From: Leisingera aquaemixtae
GTDB taxonomy: Bacteria; Pseudomonadota; Alphaproteobacteria; Rhodobacterales; Rhodobacteraceae
Reading direction: 5' to 3'
NCBI RefSeq assembly: GCF_019801145.1
Contig: NZ_JAHVJQ010000002.1
Coordinates: 372,001-436,000 of the forward strand
Length of the DNA stretch: 64,000 bases
The notes below the pieces were generated by a model. It was given only the letters and a program-made list of their open reading frames with translations. It did no database searches and had not been told where the DNA came from. How positions within the stretch are numbered: position 1 is the stretch's first letter; each line of letters opens with the position of its first letter. Shown piece after piece: positions 34,710 to 43,652 of this stretch. The translations under genes and the position numbers were made by a program.

Positions 34710-35912
34710 TCAGCGCAGCCAGCCGTCGGCAAAACGCACGTGGCCAACGCCCGCAAAACGGGCGACCCGGTCCAGTTCGGCCTCCAGCCGTTTGGTGCGG
34801 GCCGCTGACCATTTGATATCCCGTTCCGGCCAGACCGCAGTGACGCACAGGAGATCCGCGTTGCGGTCCGCCTTCATGTCGATGCGGCCCGCCAGGCGCG
34901 CGCCTTCCATCAGCGGAAAGACGTAGTATCCGTACCGCCGCTTGGCGGCGGGAGTGAAGACTTCGATCCGGTAATGGAAGCCAAACAGCCTTTCAGCCCG
35001 CTTGCGGTCGCGCAGGGCAGGATCAAAGGGGCTGAGCACACGCATCCGGCCCGGTGCCGGGCCAAGTTCTGCGGCGGCCTCCACCGTGCCCGGACGGGCG
35101 AATACTTTGCGCAGCTGGCCGTCTGTTTGCTCCACTTCTATCTCTTCCAGCTCTCCCCGTCGCAGTTGCTTGGCACACCAGGCCTTGGCTTCCGCTGGCG
35201 AAGCTGTATCCCAGAAAGCGGCGAGTTCGCCGGATGTGGCGAATCCCAGCCGTTCCAGCGCGGCGGAACACAGCCAGTCGATGGTCGCGGCCTCGTCGCA
35301 GAAAGTTCCGGGCCGCAGATGTTCTTCGATGACCCGCTCGGTCAGGTCATAGCGTTTCTGAAAACCTTCGCGCCCGACCACTGTCAGCGCTCCGGAGCGC
35401 CAGAGGTATTCCAGCGCTGTTTTGGACGGGTGCCAGTCCCACCAGCCGCCAGAGCCTTTCTTTTCATCCTTGCCCACATCGGAGGAGCTGACAGGCCCGT
35501 GGTCCCGGACATGGTTCAGCACGGTTTCGAACTGCGCCTCGAAACCATCCCGCCGCCAGTTGCGCCAGCGCTTGCGCAGCAGCTCAGTGTCGCGCTGAAA
35601 CCGCAGGTGCCAATGAGGAAAAAACGCCATCGGGATCATGGCGGCATCGTGGGTCCAGTGTTCGAACAGCCCCCGGTCTCGCTCGTAAAGCTGTTTGAGA
35701 TTCTTCGCGCGGTATCCCGGCCGGCGCGAGAAAAGGATCACGTCATGCGCCCGTGCCACGGTGCTGATGCTGTCGAGCTGCACAAACCCTAGCCGCTGGA
35801 TAAGTGCCAGCAGATCCGCGCCCTTGGCCGGGCCAGCAGGCTGCTCCAGCAGGGCGTGGCGGTCCAGGAACAGCCACCGCGCGCCTTGATTGCCGAGCCG
35901 CTGCAGCGTCAT
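34710..35912 (-). CDS. YcaQ-like winged-helix protein (interstrand-crosslink DNA glycosylase family)
   Basis: 400 residues. The HTH_42/YcaQ family begins with a winged-helix segment: RLGFVQLDSISTVARAHDVILFSR, where the QLDSI(S) motif resembles the E. coli YcaQ (AlkX) QVD-type active region. The later FEHWTHDAAMIPMAFFPHWHLR and SPFDPALRDRKRAERLFGFHYRIEVFTPAAKRRYGYYVFPLMEG are family hallmarks. Members unhook DNA interstrand crosslinks. The start shares one base with the upstream LacI stop (TGATG), so the two are coupled. Confidence 0.88.
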   Translation of the reverse strand: MTLQRLGNQGARWLFLDRHALLEQPAGPAKGADLLALIQRLGFVQLDSISTVARAHDVILFSRRPGYRAKNLKQLYERDRGLFEHWTHDAAMIPMAFFPHWHLRFQRDTELLRKRWRNWRRDGFEAQFETVLNHVRDHGPVSSSDVGKDEKKGSGGWWDWHPSKTALEYLWRSGALTVVGREGFQKRYDLTERVIEEHLRPGTFCDEAATIDWLCSAALERLGFATSGELAAFWDTASPAEAKAWCAKQLRRGELEEIEVEQTDGQLRKVFARPGTVEAAAELGPAPGRMRVLSPFDPALRDRKRAERLFGFHYRIEVFTPAAKRRYGYYVFPLMEGARLAGRIDMKADRNADLLCVTAVWPERDIKWSAARTKRLEAELDRVARFAGVGHVRFADGWLR

Positions 35913-36937
35913 CAGCGCCGTTTCAGCGTGTCGCCATAAGAAATGGTCGGGGTCAGCGTGACATGTTTTTCGATGTCAGCTTCGGGATCTTCCAGCTGGG
36001 CGGCAATGATCTCTGCCGCCTTGCGTCCGATTTCCAGGCGGCAGGCATCCATAGTGGCGAGCTGCCGGGGCAGACCCTGCAGCAGTTCAACCCCGTTAAA
36101 ACCGGCTAGGCCGATCTGTCCGGGAACGCTGATGCCCTGTTCCTGCAGGTACAGCAAGCCGCCTGCGCCTATCATGTCGTTGGAATAATATAGAAAATCC
36201 AGCTCAGGGGAACGCTCCAGCATGGCCTGGGTCATTTCCCTGCCCTTGGCCAAGGCCGACCCGCCGGAATAAAATTCGCGGTCCTCGATCTCCACGCCTT
36301 CCTTGGCCAGCACCTCGGTAAAGCCTTCGAACCGTTTGCGTGCGCGGTGGTCCAGCGGCATCTTGGTGCCCATGAAGCCGATGTGGCGGTAGCCGGCCTT
36401 GAGGATGGCCTTGGCCATTTCACGGCCTGCACGGCGGTGGGAGATGCCGACCATCGCGTCCACCGGCTTGCCGTCAGTGTCCATAATCTCCACCACCGGG
36501 ATTCCGGCGCTGCTCAGCATGGCGCGGGCGGCGTCCGTATGTTCCAGGCCCGCGATGATTACCCCGGAAGGACGCCACGACAGCATCTCGTAGAGGACCT
36601 TCTCCTCCTTCTCAGGCTGATAATCGGTCACGCCGACAACGGGCTGAAGCTCAGTGTTTTCCAGCACCTTGTTGATGCCGGTCAGCACCTCGGGAAACAC
36701 CATGTTCGAGAGCGACGGAATAATCACCGCCACCAGGTTCACCCGGTTCGAGGCCAGCGCGCCGGCAATTTTGTTGGGCACATAGCCCAGCTCCTTGGCG
36801 GCGGTCAGCACCTTGGTGCGGGTCTTCTCCGACACATCGCCGCGATTGCGCAGAACCCGGCTCACAGTCATTTCGGAAACACCGGTTGCTTCGGATACAT
36901 CGCGAAGGGTAAGCGGGCGCTTGCTGTCCGTGGTCAC
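35912..36937 (-). CDS. LacI family transcriptional regulator
   Basis: 341 residues from a GTG at 36937 (AGGAAC upstream), the usual LacI length; the longer open frame runs into the tRNA. The N-terminal HTH LTLRDVSEATGVSEMTVSRVLRNRGDVSEKTR (about 10-42) and hinge VNLVAVIIPSLSNMVFPEVLTGI (about 65-87) are clear, followed by a sugar-binding periplasmic-type fold. An operator-like CTAACGTTAG lies 29 bp upstream, suggesting autoregulation. No sugar-use genes are adjacent in this window, so its ligand is unknown; it is coupled to a DNA glycosylase-like gene. Confidence 0.92.
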   Translation of the reverse strand: MTTDSKRPLTLRDVSEATGVSEMTVSRVLRNRGDVSEKTRTKVLTAAKELGYVPNKIAGALASNRVNLVAVIIPSLSNMVFPEVLTGINKVLENTELQPVVGVTDYQPEKEEKVLYEMLSWRPSGVIIAGLEHTDAARAMLSSAGIPVVEIMDTDGKPVDAMVGISHRRAGREMAKAILKAGYRHIGFMGTKMPLDHRARKRFEGFTEVLAKEGVEIEDREFYSGGSALAKGREMTQAMLERSPELDFLYYSNDMIGAGGLLYLQEQGISVPGQIGLAGFNGVELLQGLPRQLATMDACRLEIGRKAAEIIAAQLEDPEADIEKHVTLTPTISYGDTLKRR

Positions 36938-36965
36938 GTTCCTGAGCCTCTTGTTTTGTCTGCCT

Positions 36966-36975
36966 CTAACGTTAG
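36966..36975. promoter_or_regulatory. LacI-type operator candidate CTAACGTTAG
   Basis: A perfect 10-bp palindrome with the central CG typical of LacI-family sites, 29 bp upstream of the LacI-type regulator start. Probably an autoregulatory site. Confidence 0.45.
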
Positions 36976-37084
36976 CGCAGACATCACTTGCTGCACAATG
37001 GAAACTGCGCGCGGCAAAACGGCTTTCACCAGCCTCCATCCCATTGTGATCGCAAGAGGGATTTGCTATCGCGTAAACAAGCGC

Positions 37085-37161
37085 GGCCCCGTGGCTCAAC
37101 TGGATAGAGCAGCCCCCTCCTAAGGGGCAGGTTGCAGGTTCGAATCCTGCCGGGGTCGCCA
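37085..37161 (+). tRNA. tRNA-Arg (anticodon CCT)
   Basis: 77 bases including an encoded CCA. The acceptor stem GGCCCCG/CGGGGTC, D arm, anticodon loop CTCCTAA (CCT, reads AGG) and T arm GCAGGTTCGAATCCTGC are all present. It lies just upstream of, and opposite to, the LacI regulator gene. Confidence 0.95.
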
Positions 37162-37331
37162 TAAAGTTGTTTCAGCTGGCAATCCCTCTGCTTAAAACTC
37201 CTTTGGTTGCGGGTTATTGAATTCCTGCCAGGACTTCGGTCACCGGAAAAGCGGGTGCGGCAGGCGGCCGCCGGGAAAGGCGTCCTGCCAGGTTCAGAAA
37301 CTGGCGCACAGACTTGATTTGGAAAGGTTAG

Positions 37332-37407
37332 TGGTGCCGCTGAAGGGACTCGAACCCCCGACCCCATCATTACGAATGACGTGCTCTACCAGCTGAGCTA
37401 CAGCGGC
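37332..37407 (-). tRNA. tRNA-Thr (anticodon CGT)
   Basis: 76 bases including encoded CCA. Acceptor stem GCCGCTG/CAGCGGC, D arm GCTCAGCTGGTAGAGC, anticodon loop TTCGTAA (CGT, reads ACG) and T arm GGGGGTTCGAGTCCCT (minus strand). The tRNA-Arg gene lies 170 bp away on the other strand. Confidence 0.95.
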
Positions 37408-37479
37408 ACCGGCCTCCGCCGGTGGCGGCAGACAAGTGATGTCCGTTTAAACACTGCGCAATTCCCGTGCAAGTGGGGA

Positions 37480-38487
37480 TCACAGAGAATGGCCCGGAAT
37501 GCCCGGGGTAGCGCTTGGAAGTTCCCCGAAACGGGCCCGGTAGAGCTGGGAAAAGCGGCCGAGGTGGGAGAACCCGCAGTCATAGGCAATGCTGCTGACC
37601 GCGGTTTGCGCGCTCCGCGACAACATCAGGTAGCGTGCCAGGTCGAGCCGCAGGTCACGCAGGTATTCCATCGGGGTCAGGCCAAAATGCTTGCGGAACC
37701 CGGCCTGCAGCGACCGGATGCTGCAGTCTGCGGCGGCAGCTATGGCCGGGACGGAAAGCGGCTCGCCAATATTGGCGTGGATAAAGTCCTGGGCGCGGCG
37801 GATTTGGTTGCTGCTCCCTGAAGCGCGGGTAGCCAGCAGGTGCCGGATATTGCTTTGCTGATGGGTCAGCAGGCCAAGAATCAGCTGCTCTTCGATCACT
37901 TGTTGCTGCAGCGCGCTCCAGCTGCCAAAGCCGGTCTGGTTTTCAGTGGCGCTGACACAGGCTGCGAACTGGCGCGCCCATCCACGCAAGTCGCCGCCGG
38001 ACACGGGGAGTGCTGTGTCAAAAACAACAGCCTCTGGCAGGGACAGGCCGGCAGCCTGCTCGGCAATCCTGTGAAGGGCACTCCGTCTTATCTGCAGCAG
38101 TAGCATCCGGCAGTCGGCGTGCCAGGTCATCCGGGTTGCCCGGGTCGGGTTGAGCACCGTGGCAGTGCGTCGGTCTGACGCCACCGAAGTACTGCCATTG
38201 GCTACTTGCGCCCGGCCGCTGAGCGGCATCTGCACCAGGTAGAAATCCTGCAACTCGCCCGGGTCGATTTGCACCGCGGATCCGTAGCTGAGGAAATTGA
38301 GTGACAAGGCCTGCCCGCGCACATGGTTGTAGCGGGCGCCAGTTCCCCTTGAAGGGCCTTCCGGCTGCAGACGGTGGTCGCAGAACTTCCGTGCCACCAG
38401 CGCGCGCACTTCGTCGATGTCACGGCTGTGGAACTGCCGCCATGCGCGCAGCGGCTCGCGTTCTCCTGAAGGCTGCAGTGCTGTCAT
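37480..38487 (-). CDS. AraC family transcriptional regulator
   Basis: 335 residues. The N-terminal half (about 20-190) is an AraC_binding_2-type ligand domain (SRDIDEVRALVARKFCDH, then QMPLSGRAQVA). The C-terminal HTH_18 pair lies at about 235-332: AIAAAADCSIRSLQAGFRKHFGLTPMEYLRDLRLDLARYLML and AYDCGFSHLGRFSQLYRARFGELPS. It is divergent from a cupin-flavin monooxygenase pair, which it probably controls. TGCGC-TTATTT-GCGCA (38533-38548) in the shared 126-bp region is a candidate binding site. Confidence 0.92.
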   Translation of the reverse strand: MTALQPSGEREPLRAWRQFHSRDIDEVRALVARKFCDHRLQPEGPSRGTGARYNHVRGQALSLNFLSYGSAVQIDPGELQDFYLVQMPLSGRAQVANGSTSVASDRRTATVLNPTRATRMTWHADCRMLLLQIRRSALHRIAEQAAGLSLPEAVVFDTALPVSGGDLRGWARQFAACVSATENQTGFGSWSALQQQVIEEQLILGLLTHQQSNIRHLLATRASGSSNQIRRAQDFIHANIGEPLSVPAIAAAADCSIRSLQAGFRKHFGLTPMEYLRDLRLDLARYLMLSRSAQTAVSSIAYDCGFSHLGRFSQLYRARFGELPSATPGIPGHSL

Positions 38488-38613
38488 TCCCGCAGCCTAG
38501 CACGGTTTGCAGGTCAGGCAATCACGGCGGGGTGCGCTTATTTGCGCATTTTGGATAATCCTTTTCCAGAGCTGCCCCTAGGCTTTTGGAACGAGCTGGA
38601 AAGGGAGGAACAA

Positions 38614-39057
38614 ATGGCTCTGGATCAGGGAATCACCAAGGCCGCCGACGGATTGAGCGGCACGTCCTGGAATGTGGTCGGGCATACCTATACGCCCAAG
38701 CTTCACAGCGAGAATGCCTTTATCTGGCACGCAGTCATTCCAGACGGCACCTTTGTGCCACCGCATGTACACCCTACCCAGGATGAATGGATCACCATGC
38801 TGGAGGGTACCCTGGACGTGGAATTCGGCGGCGATGTTTACAAGGCAGGGCCGGGCGACACCGTGCGAATGCCGATGGGCGTGGCGCACGGCATCTTCAA
38901 CCGCTCGGGCAGCACCGCGTCCTGTGTCTTCGGGGTGGCGCCCTCACGCAAGCTTTATGACCTTTTCTGCGCGCTTGACGGCGTGACCGACCCGGAAGAA
39001 CTGGTGCGGCTGTCGGCCCTACATGAGGTCGATTTCCTGCCGCCGCCGGCGGAATAA
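38614..39057 (+). CDS. Cupin-domain protein
   Basis: 147 residues from ATG 38614, with GGGAGGA upstream; an in-frame ATG at 38542 has no such site. It is a single RmlC-like cupin: FVPPHVHPTQDEWITMLEGTLDVEFGG contains the HxHxxxxE-like metal motif, and GDTVRMPMGVAHGIFNRSG the second histidine motif. It may be a dioxygenase, isomerase or sensor. It ends 11 bp before the flavin monooxygenase gene and is likely cotranscribed with it. Confidence 0.88.
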   Translation: MALDQGITKAADGLSGTSWNVVGHTYTPKLHSENAFIWHAVIPDGTFVPPHVHPTQDEWITMLEGTLDVEFGGDVYKAGPGDTVRMPMGVAHGIFNRSGSTASCVFGVAPSRKLYDLFCALDGVTDPEELVRLSALHEVDFLPPPAE

Positions 39058-39068
39058 GGGAGGCGGAC

Positions 39069-40556
39069 ATGGTGAAACGCAAGACGGTCGCCGTGATCGG
39101 CGGCGGGGTGAGCGGGCTGGCCGCGGCCAAGGCCTTTGCGGAGAAGGGGCATCAGGTTCTGGGGTTCGAGCGGAGCCATGATTTGGGCGGGGTTTGGGAG
39201 CCGTCGCGCTCTTATCCCGGTGTGCAGACGCAGTCGCCCAAGGATCTCTACTGCTATACCGATCACCCGATGCCGGATGATTACCCGGAATGGCCGAAGG
39301 GGCCGCAGGTGCATGCCTATTTGCATTCCTATGCAACCAAGCATGATCTGCACCGGCTGTTCCAGATGAACACCAATGTGCTTGAGATGGACCGGCGCCC
39401 GGACGGGCAGCCAGGCTGGCGGCTGGTGATTGAGGTGGACGGCGACAGCAGGGTGCAGGATGTGGACTTCGCGGTGGTGTGCACCGGGCAGTTCTCAGAG
39501 AAAAATATCCTGACCCATCCCGGGCAAGAGGCGTTCACCGAGCAGGGCGGGGAGGTGATGCACTCCTCTGAGTACCTGGATCCAGAGCACGCGCGCGGCA
39601 AGCGGGTGGTGGTGCTGGGCGGCTCAAAATCCGCAACCGATGTGGCGGTGAACGCGGCGCAAAACGGTGCGAAACAGGTCCATCTGGTCTACCGGCAGAA
39701 TGTCTGGCGGGTTCCGTATTTCGTCGGCGGCATCAATTTTAAGAAGCTTCTCTATATGCGGGCGCAAGAAGTGCAGTTCAACGGCTGGGGGCGCAGCTGG
39801 CTGCACAAGGCATTTTACGGGCTCGCCAAGCCGCTGATATGGGCGAACTTCCGCGGGTTAGAGACGCTATTGAAGCTGCAGCTGGGCTTGAAAAAATGGG
39901 ATATGGTCCCGGATATTCCGATTGAAAAGGATGTCTCGTGCTCGGTGCCGATCGTGACGCCCGGTCTGTTCGAGGGTTTCAAGGACGGCTCGATTCAACC
40001 GCACCGCACCACCTTTTCGCACTATGACGGTGATCAAATCGTGCTGGAGAATGGTGAGCGGATTGGCGCTGATCTGGTGATTTCGGCGGTCGGCTGGAAG
40101 CTGGGGATCCCCTATCTGGCGCAGCAGCATCTGGACAAGCTGATCGAGGCGGACGGCCAGTACCGGACCTACCGCCTGGCGGTGAACCCGGATTTGCCCG
40201 AGATGGGCTTTGTCGGGTTCAACTCCAGCTTCTGCACCATCCTGTCGGCTGAGATGGTGGCAAATTGGCTGGTGCGCTACGCCGATGGCAAGCTGGCGCG
40301 CCAGCCGTCGCGGGCGGAGATGGAAGAGAACATTCAGATGATGCTCGACTGGCGCCGCAAGGAGCGTCCAGCAGCGCAGATCTATGGAGGGCTATGTTCG
40401 GCGCCATTCCACTTCAAGCATTTCGACGAGCTGCTGATGGATATGGGCGCCACGCAGTGGAAACGGTCGAATCGATTTGCGGAGCAATTCGTACCACCCG
40501 ATGCCAGTGCCTATGGCCGCTTTCTGGCTACAGCACCGCAATATCAGGCGGCCTGA
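39069..40556 (+). CDS. Flavin-containing monooxygenase (FMO-like)
   Basis: 495 residues. The FAD Rossmann motif VAVIGGGVSGLAAAKAF is at about residues 7-23, the FMO-type motif EVMHSSEYLDPEHARGKRVVVLGG at about 158-181 (with the HSxxY core), and the NADPH motif GGSKSATDVAVNAA follows. FMO and related enzymes oxygenate N-, S- or ketone groups with NADPH and O2. The substrate is unknown. Downstream of an AraC-controlled cupin, so the pair may make or degrade a small metabolite. Confidence 0.92.
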   Translation: MVKRKTVAVIGGGVSGLAAAKAFAEKGHQVLGFERSHDLGGVWEPSRSYPGVQTQSPKDLYCYTDHPMPDDYPEWPKGPQVHAYLHSYATKHDLHRLFQMNTNVLEMDRRPDGQPGWRLVIEVDGDSRVQDVDFAVVCTGQFSEKNILTHPGQEAFTEQGGEVMHSSEYLDPEHARGKRVVVLGGSKSATDVAVNAAQNGAKQVHLVYRQNVWRVPYFVGGINFKKLLYMRAQEVQFNGWGRSWLHKAFYGLAKPLIWANFRGLETLLKLQLGLKKWDMVPDIPIEKDVSCSVPIVTPGLFEGFKDGSIQPHRTTFSHYDGDQIVLENGERIGADLVISAVGWKLGIPYLAQQHLDKLIEADGQYRTYRLAVNPDLPEMGFVGFNSSFCTILSAEMVANWLVRYADGKLARQPSRAEMEENIQMMLDWRRKERPAAQIYGGLCSAPFHFKHFDELLMDMGATQWKRSNRFAEQFVPPDASAYGRFLATAPQYQAA

Positions 40557-40653
40557 CACTCTCCGCTGCGCCTGCCGGAAACGGCGGGCGCGCATGGCTT
40601 CGAAAGCACGCAGTTTCGTTGCTGCAGTGAGCCGGTTATTGAATGAGGGGGAA

Positions 40654-40740
40654 TGGTGCCCAGGAGAGGACTCGAACCTCCACGTCCATACGGACACTAG
40701 CACCTGAAGCTAGCGCGTCTACCAATTCCGCCACCTGGGC
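40654..40740 (-). tRNA. tRNA-Leu (anticodon CAG)
   Basis: 87 bases including encoded CCA. Acceptor stem GCCCAGG/CCTGGGC, the long type II variable arm (GTCCGTATGGACG region), anticodon loop TTCAGGT (CAG, reads CTG) and T arm GAGGTTCGAGTCCTC (minus strand). Confidence 0.95.
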
Positions 40741-40909
40741 AGGTGTCGTGAGGAGGGCGTATAAGCGGAGTCGCAGGCAGCGTCAAACGGAAAATGTGCC
40801 TCTAGACCGAAATTCCCCAGAATTTGCCTTGTGATCGTTTTCCCAAGTGAATCCAGTGCGTTGGCGAAAGTGCCCCGGTTTCCGCTTATTCAGAAATCCG
40901 GATGGCGGT

Positions 40910-40923
40910 TTGATCCTGCGCAA
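40910..40923 (+). promoter_or_regulatory. FNR-type box before hemN
   Basis: TTGAT-CCTG-CGCAA: the left half is perfect for the FNR consensus, the right half matches three of five. It lies 35 bp upstream of the hemN start. FnrL control of hemN is known in Rhodobacter. Confidence 0.4.
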
Positions 40924-40957
40924 AGTAGCGGATTCGCAAAAGGGGCATAGGAAAGTC

Positions 40958-42313
40958 ATGAAACAGATTGACCGCCTCCAAGCCCTTGGGCTGTTCGACA
41001 GCCGGGTGCCCCGTTACACCTCATATCCAACCGCGCCAGTGTTTTCCGCTGCTGTGGGGGCTGCGGAACAGGCCCGCGAGCTGCAGGCGCTGGATCCCGA
41101 TGTGCCGGTTTCCGTCTATTTACACATCCCGTTCTGCGAGCGGCTGTGCTGGTTCTGCGCTTGCCGGACGCAAGGCACTCAGACGCTGAGTCCAGTGGAA
41201 AGCTACATCGGCACGCTTGAACAGGAGCTGAAGCTGGTGGCACCGCTTTTGCCTAAGGGGTTGCGGATGGGGCGGATGCATTGGGGCGGTGGAACTCCGA
41301 CCATCCTGCCGCCGCAGCTGATCCACCGGCTGGCGCAGGCGGTGAAGGCTGTATTTCCGCATACTGACGATTGGGAGTTCTCGGTCGAGATTGATCCCAC
41401 CATGGTCGACCGCGAGAAAATTGCTGCGCTGGCAGCGGAAGGCATGAACCGGGCCAGCATCGGCATTCAGGACTTCGATCCGCTTGTGCAGCAAGCGATC
41501 GGCCGCGCGCAGCCGTTTGAAGTGACAAAGGCCTGTGTAGAGGATTTGCGCGCGGCGGGGATCAATTCGCTGAATGCCGACCTGGTCTACGGCTTGCCGC
41601 ATCAAACGCAGGCACGGATGGCGGACACGGTGGAGAAGGTGCTGAGCCTCGATCCCGACCGGCTGGCGCTGTTCGGTTACGCGCATGTGCCCTGGGTGGC
41701 CAAGCGTCAGAAGCTGATCAAGGAAGAGACGCTGCCGGACGATCTGGCCCGCTACCATCTGGCCGGGCTTGCGGCGGAGAAATTCGCCGAGGCGGGGTTT
41801 GCGGCAATCGGCATCGACCATTTTGCCAAACCCGGCGACGGGCTGGAGGTGGCGGCCCGCACCGGCCATCTGCGGCGGAACTTCCAGGGCTATACCGACG
41901 ACACATGCCCGACGCTGATCGGCTTCGGCGCGTCGTCGATCTCCCGTTTTGCCGGCGGTTACATCCAGAACGCAGCGGCCACACCTGCGTATGTGCAGCG
42001 GGTTGAGGCCGGGCAGCTGACCGGTGCACGCGGCCATGTGATGAGCCAGGAGGATCTGCTGCGCGGCCGTGCCATCGAAATGCTGATGTGCGAATTCCGG
42101 CTGGACCGAGTAGAGCTGCAGCAGCGCTTCGATGGTCTGGCGGCAACACTGGATGCGGATCTGGCGCAGATCGCAGCCCGCTTTGGCGATCTTGTGCTCT
42201 TGGATGGGGAAGCTCTGGAGATCCTGCCTGAAGGCCGCCCGCTGACCCGGATTATCGCCAGTTGCTTTGACGCGCATGTGCCCGAAGGGGTGCGCTACAG
42301 CCGGGCATCCTGA
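40958..42313 (+). CDS. hemN: Oxygen-independent coproporphyrinogen III oxidase
   Basis: 451 residues from ATG 40958; upstream in-frame starts extend into the FNR-like box. A radical SAM enzyme converting coproporphyrinogen III to protoporphyrinogen IX without oxygen. Features: RYTSYPTAP at the N-terminus, YLHIPFCERLCWFCAC with the CxxxCxxC cluster site, MHWGGGTPTILPP, SIGIQDFDPLVQQAIGR, and NADLVYGLPHQT. The C-terminal HemN domain is complete. It fits the anaerobic theme of the adjacent nitrite-reduction island. Confidence 0.96.
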   Translation: MKQIDRLQALGLFDSRVPRYTSYPTAPVFSAAVGAAEQARELQALDPDVPVSVYLHIPFCERLCWFCACRTQGTQTLSPVESYIGTLEQELKLVAPLLPKGLRMGRMHWGGGTPTILPPQLIHRLAQAVKAVFPHTDDWEFSVEIDPTMVDREKIAALAAEGMNRASIGIQDFDPLVQQAIGRAQPFEVTKACVEDLRAAGINSLNADLVYGLPHQTQARMADTVEKVLSLDPDRLALFGYAHVPWVAKRQKLIKEETLPDDLARYHLAGLAAEKFAEAGFAAIGIDHFAKPGDGLEVAARTGHLRRNFQGYTDDTCPTLIGFGASSISRFAGGYIQNAAATPAYVQRVEAGQLTGARGHVMSQEDLLRGRAIEMLMCEFRLDRVELQQRFDGLAATLDADLAQIAARFGDLVLLDGEALEILPEGRPLTRIIASCFDAHVPEGVRYSRAS

Positions 42314-42316
42314 CCT

Positions 42317-42335
42317 CGGGAGCAGGGCGCTCCCG
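42317..42335 (+). terminator. Weak hairpin after hemN
   Basis: CGGGAGC/GCTCCCG, 7 bp, loop of five, starting four bases after the stop; downstream CCCGTTTC is not a good T run. Confidence 0.4.
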
Positions 42336-42557
42336 CCCGTTTCTGGACTCCTTGCGGAGATCCCTCACAGTTGGGTGTGGTGCTGTGCTGATGCACAGCG
42401 CGGCACCCTGTTTTCCAGCCCGGTTCACAATCCCGCACTTGGCGCAGCGGTTTCTGTACGCGCTGGGCCAAGACCGGCCAGCCTGTGCCACCCAATGCGC
42501 CACTGCCCGTCGGTGAATACCGGCCGCCGTGCTGCACGCATTTTCAACGGGCCTATG

Positions 42558-43610
42558 TTAGGGTTTTGTCTTTCCGGCCCCTGATGCTGTCCCTGACCTG
42601 GATCCGATAAAGACCGGCGTTCTGTGCGGCTGGCGGCAATGGCAGATCAACTGCAAAAGCGTGATGGCCCAAGCCGCGCCCCACAGAGCGTGGGCGGATG
42701 GCAGCATCTCTGCCAGACGCGCAATGACCGCTGCGTGAAGCAATGCGGCGCCCGCGAGGCTGGTCGGCCTAGCTGCCAGTCCAGCCCCGGTGCGCCGGGC
42801 AAACACCCGCGATAGGAAGGCATGGATCATGCCGCCAATGCCACCCATCGTTAGCGTATGCAGGGCCAGCGACGGCTGCTGTTCCCACTGCATCATCAGC
42901 AGCAGCGACGCTGCTAGCCAAAGCCACGGCGGCAGCAGAAGCAAGCCGATCGGTGGCAGCCGCAGCGGCCATTGAAGCATTTGCCAGGCCAAGGCAGCTA
43001 CAGCGGCGGCATACCAGCCTGGATGCGGCAGCACGGCCGCCCCGAGGATGCACAGTGCGGCGGCGATCCGGATAAGGGGGCGGTCCGATGGCTGCGGGAG
43101 TCTCGCGGCGCTGGCAAGAAAGGACGGCAGCGCACGCCCGCCGACCACAGCAATAAGGGCAGCAATCAGAAGCGGCGGCACACCGCTGTCAAGACCGGGC
43201 ACCAGTGCAGCCATGGCAAGAAGAACCGCCGCCAGCGGTGCCCACAGCCGATCCCACAGCTGTGCGCGCAGAACCGGCGGAGCCAGCGTTGCAGCCAGCA
43301 GCAAAAAGAACAGCGCCTCGGCGGGGCCGGGCAGCAACCGCCCCAGCAGCCACAGCGCCGTCAGCAGCGCCACCCGCGCAGGCGAAGCGCGCGCACCGGT
43401 CCAGCCCGGCAGCACTGTCAGCAGATAGGCTGCTATAGCCGCACCGGCAAAGCCGAAGACCATCATACGGGCGTGGTTCTGCGGGTCCGCTGCAGCCAGC
43501 AATGGTCCAGCCAGCGCGGCCAGCACCGCACACAGCATCAGCGGCCGGTGCGGCGCTCGCCAGAAACTGGCGCCAAGCTCCGCAGATGCATCAGTTGCCG
43601 CGGGCGTCAT
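42558..43610 (-). CDS. nnrS: NnrS family protein
   Basis: 350 residues, about 10-12 membrane helices. The NnrS family shows FGFAGAAIAAYLLTVLPGWTG near residue 53, a central LAWQMLQWPLR block and MGGIGGMIHAFLSRVFARRTG near 250. Known members are heme- and copper-containing membrane proteins that lower nitric-oxide stress during denitrification. It is the last gene of the nir cluster, 43 bp after nirN on the same strand. Confidence 0.87.
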   Translation of the reverse strand: MTPAATDASAELGASFWRAPHRPLMLCAVLAALAGPLLAAADPQNHARMMVFGFAGAAIAAYLLTVLPGWTGARASPARVALLTALWLLGRLLPGPAEALFFLLLAATLAPPVLRAQLWDRLWAPLAAVLLAMAALVPGLDSGVPPLLIAALIAVVGGRALPSFLASAARLPQPSDRPLIRIAAALCILGAAVLPHPGWYAAAVAALAWQMLQWPLRLPPIGLLLLPPWLWLAASLLLMMQWEQQPSLALHTLTMGGIGGMIHAFLSRVFARRTGAGLAARPTSLAGAALLHAAVIARLAEMLPSAHALWGAAWAITLLQLICHCRQPHRTPVFIGSRSGTASGAGKTKP

Positions 43611-43652
43611 CGCCCCGGGCCAACGCGGCTGCCCTGCACCGTAGCGACTGCG

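Noticed and set aside
37085-37407. tRNA genes as integration sites of a genomic island.
   Set aside because: No integrase, repeated att-like sequence or change in composition was seen in the flanks.
42314-42557. Possible small gene or repeat between hemN and nnrS.
   Set aside because: Only a weak hairpin after hemN was found; frames are short and without ribosome sites.
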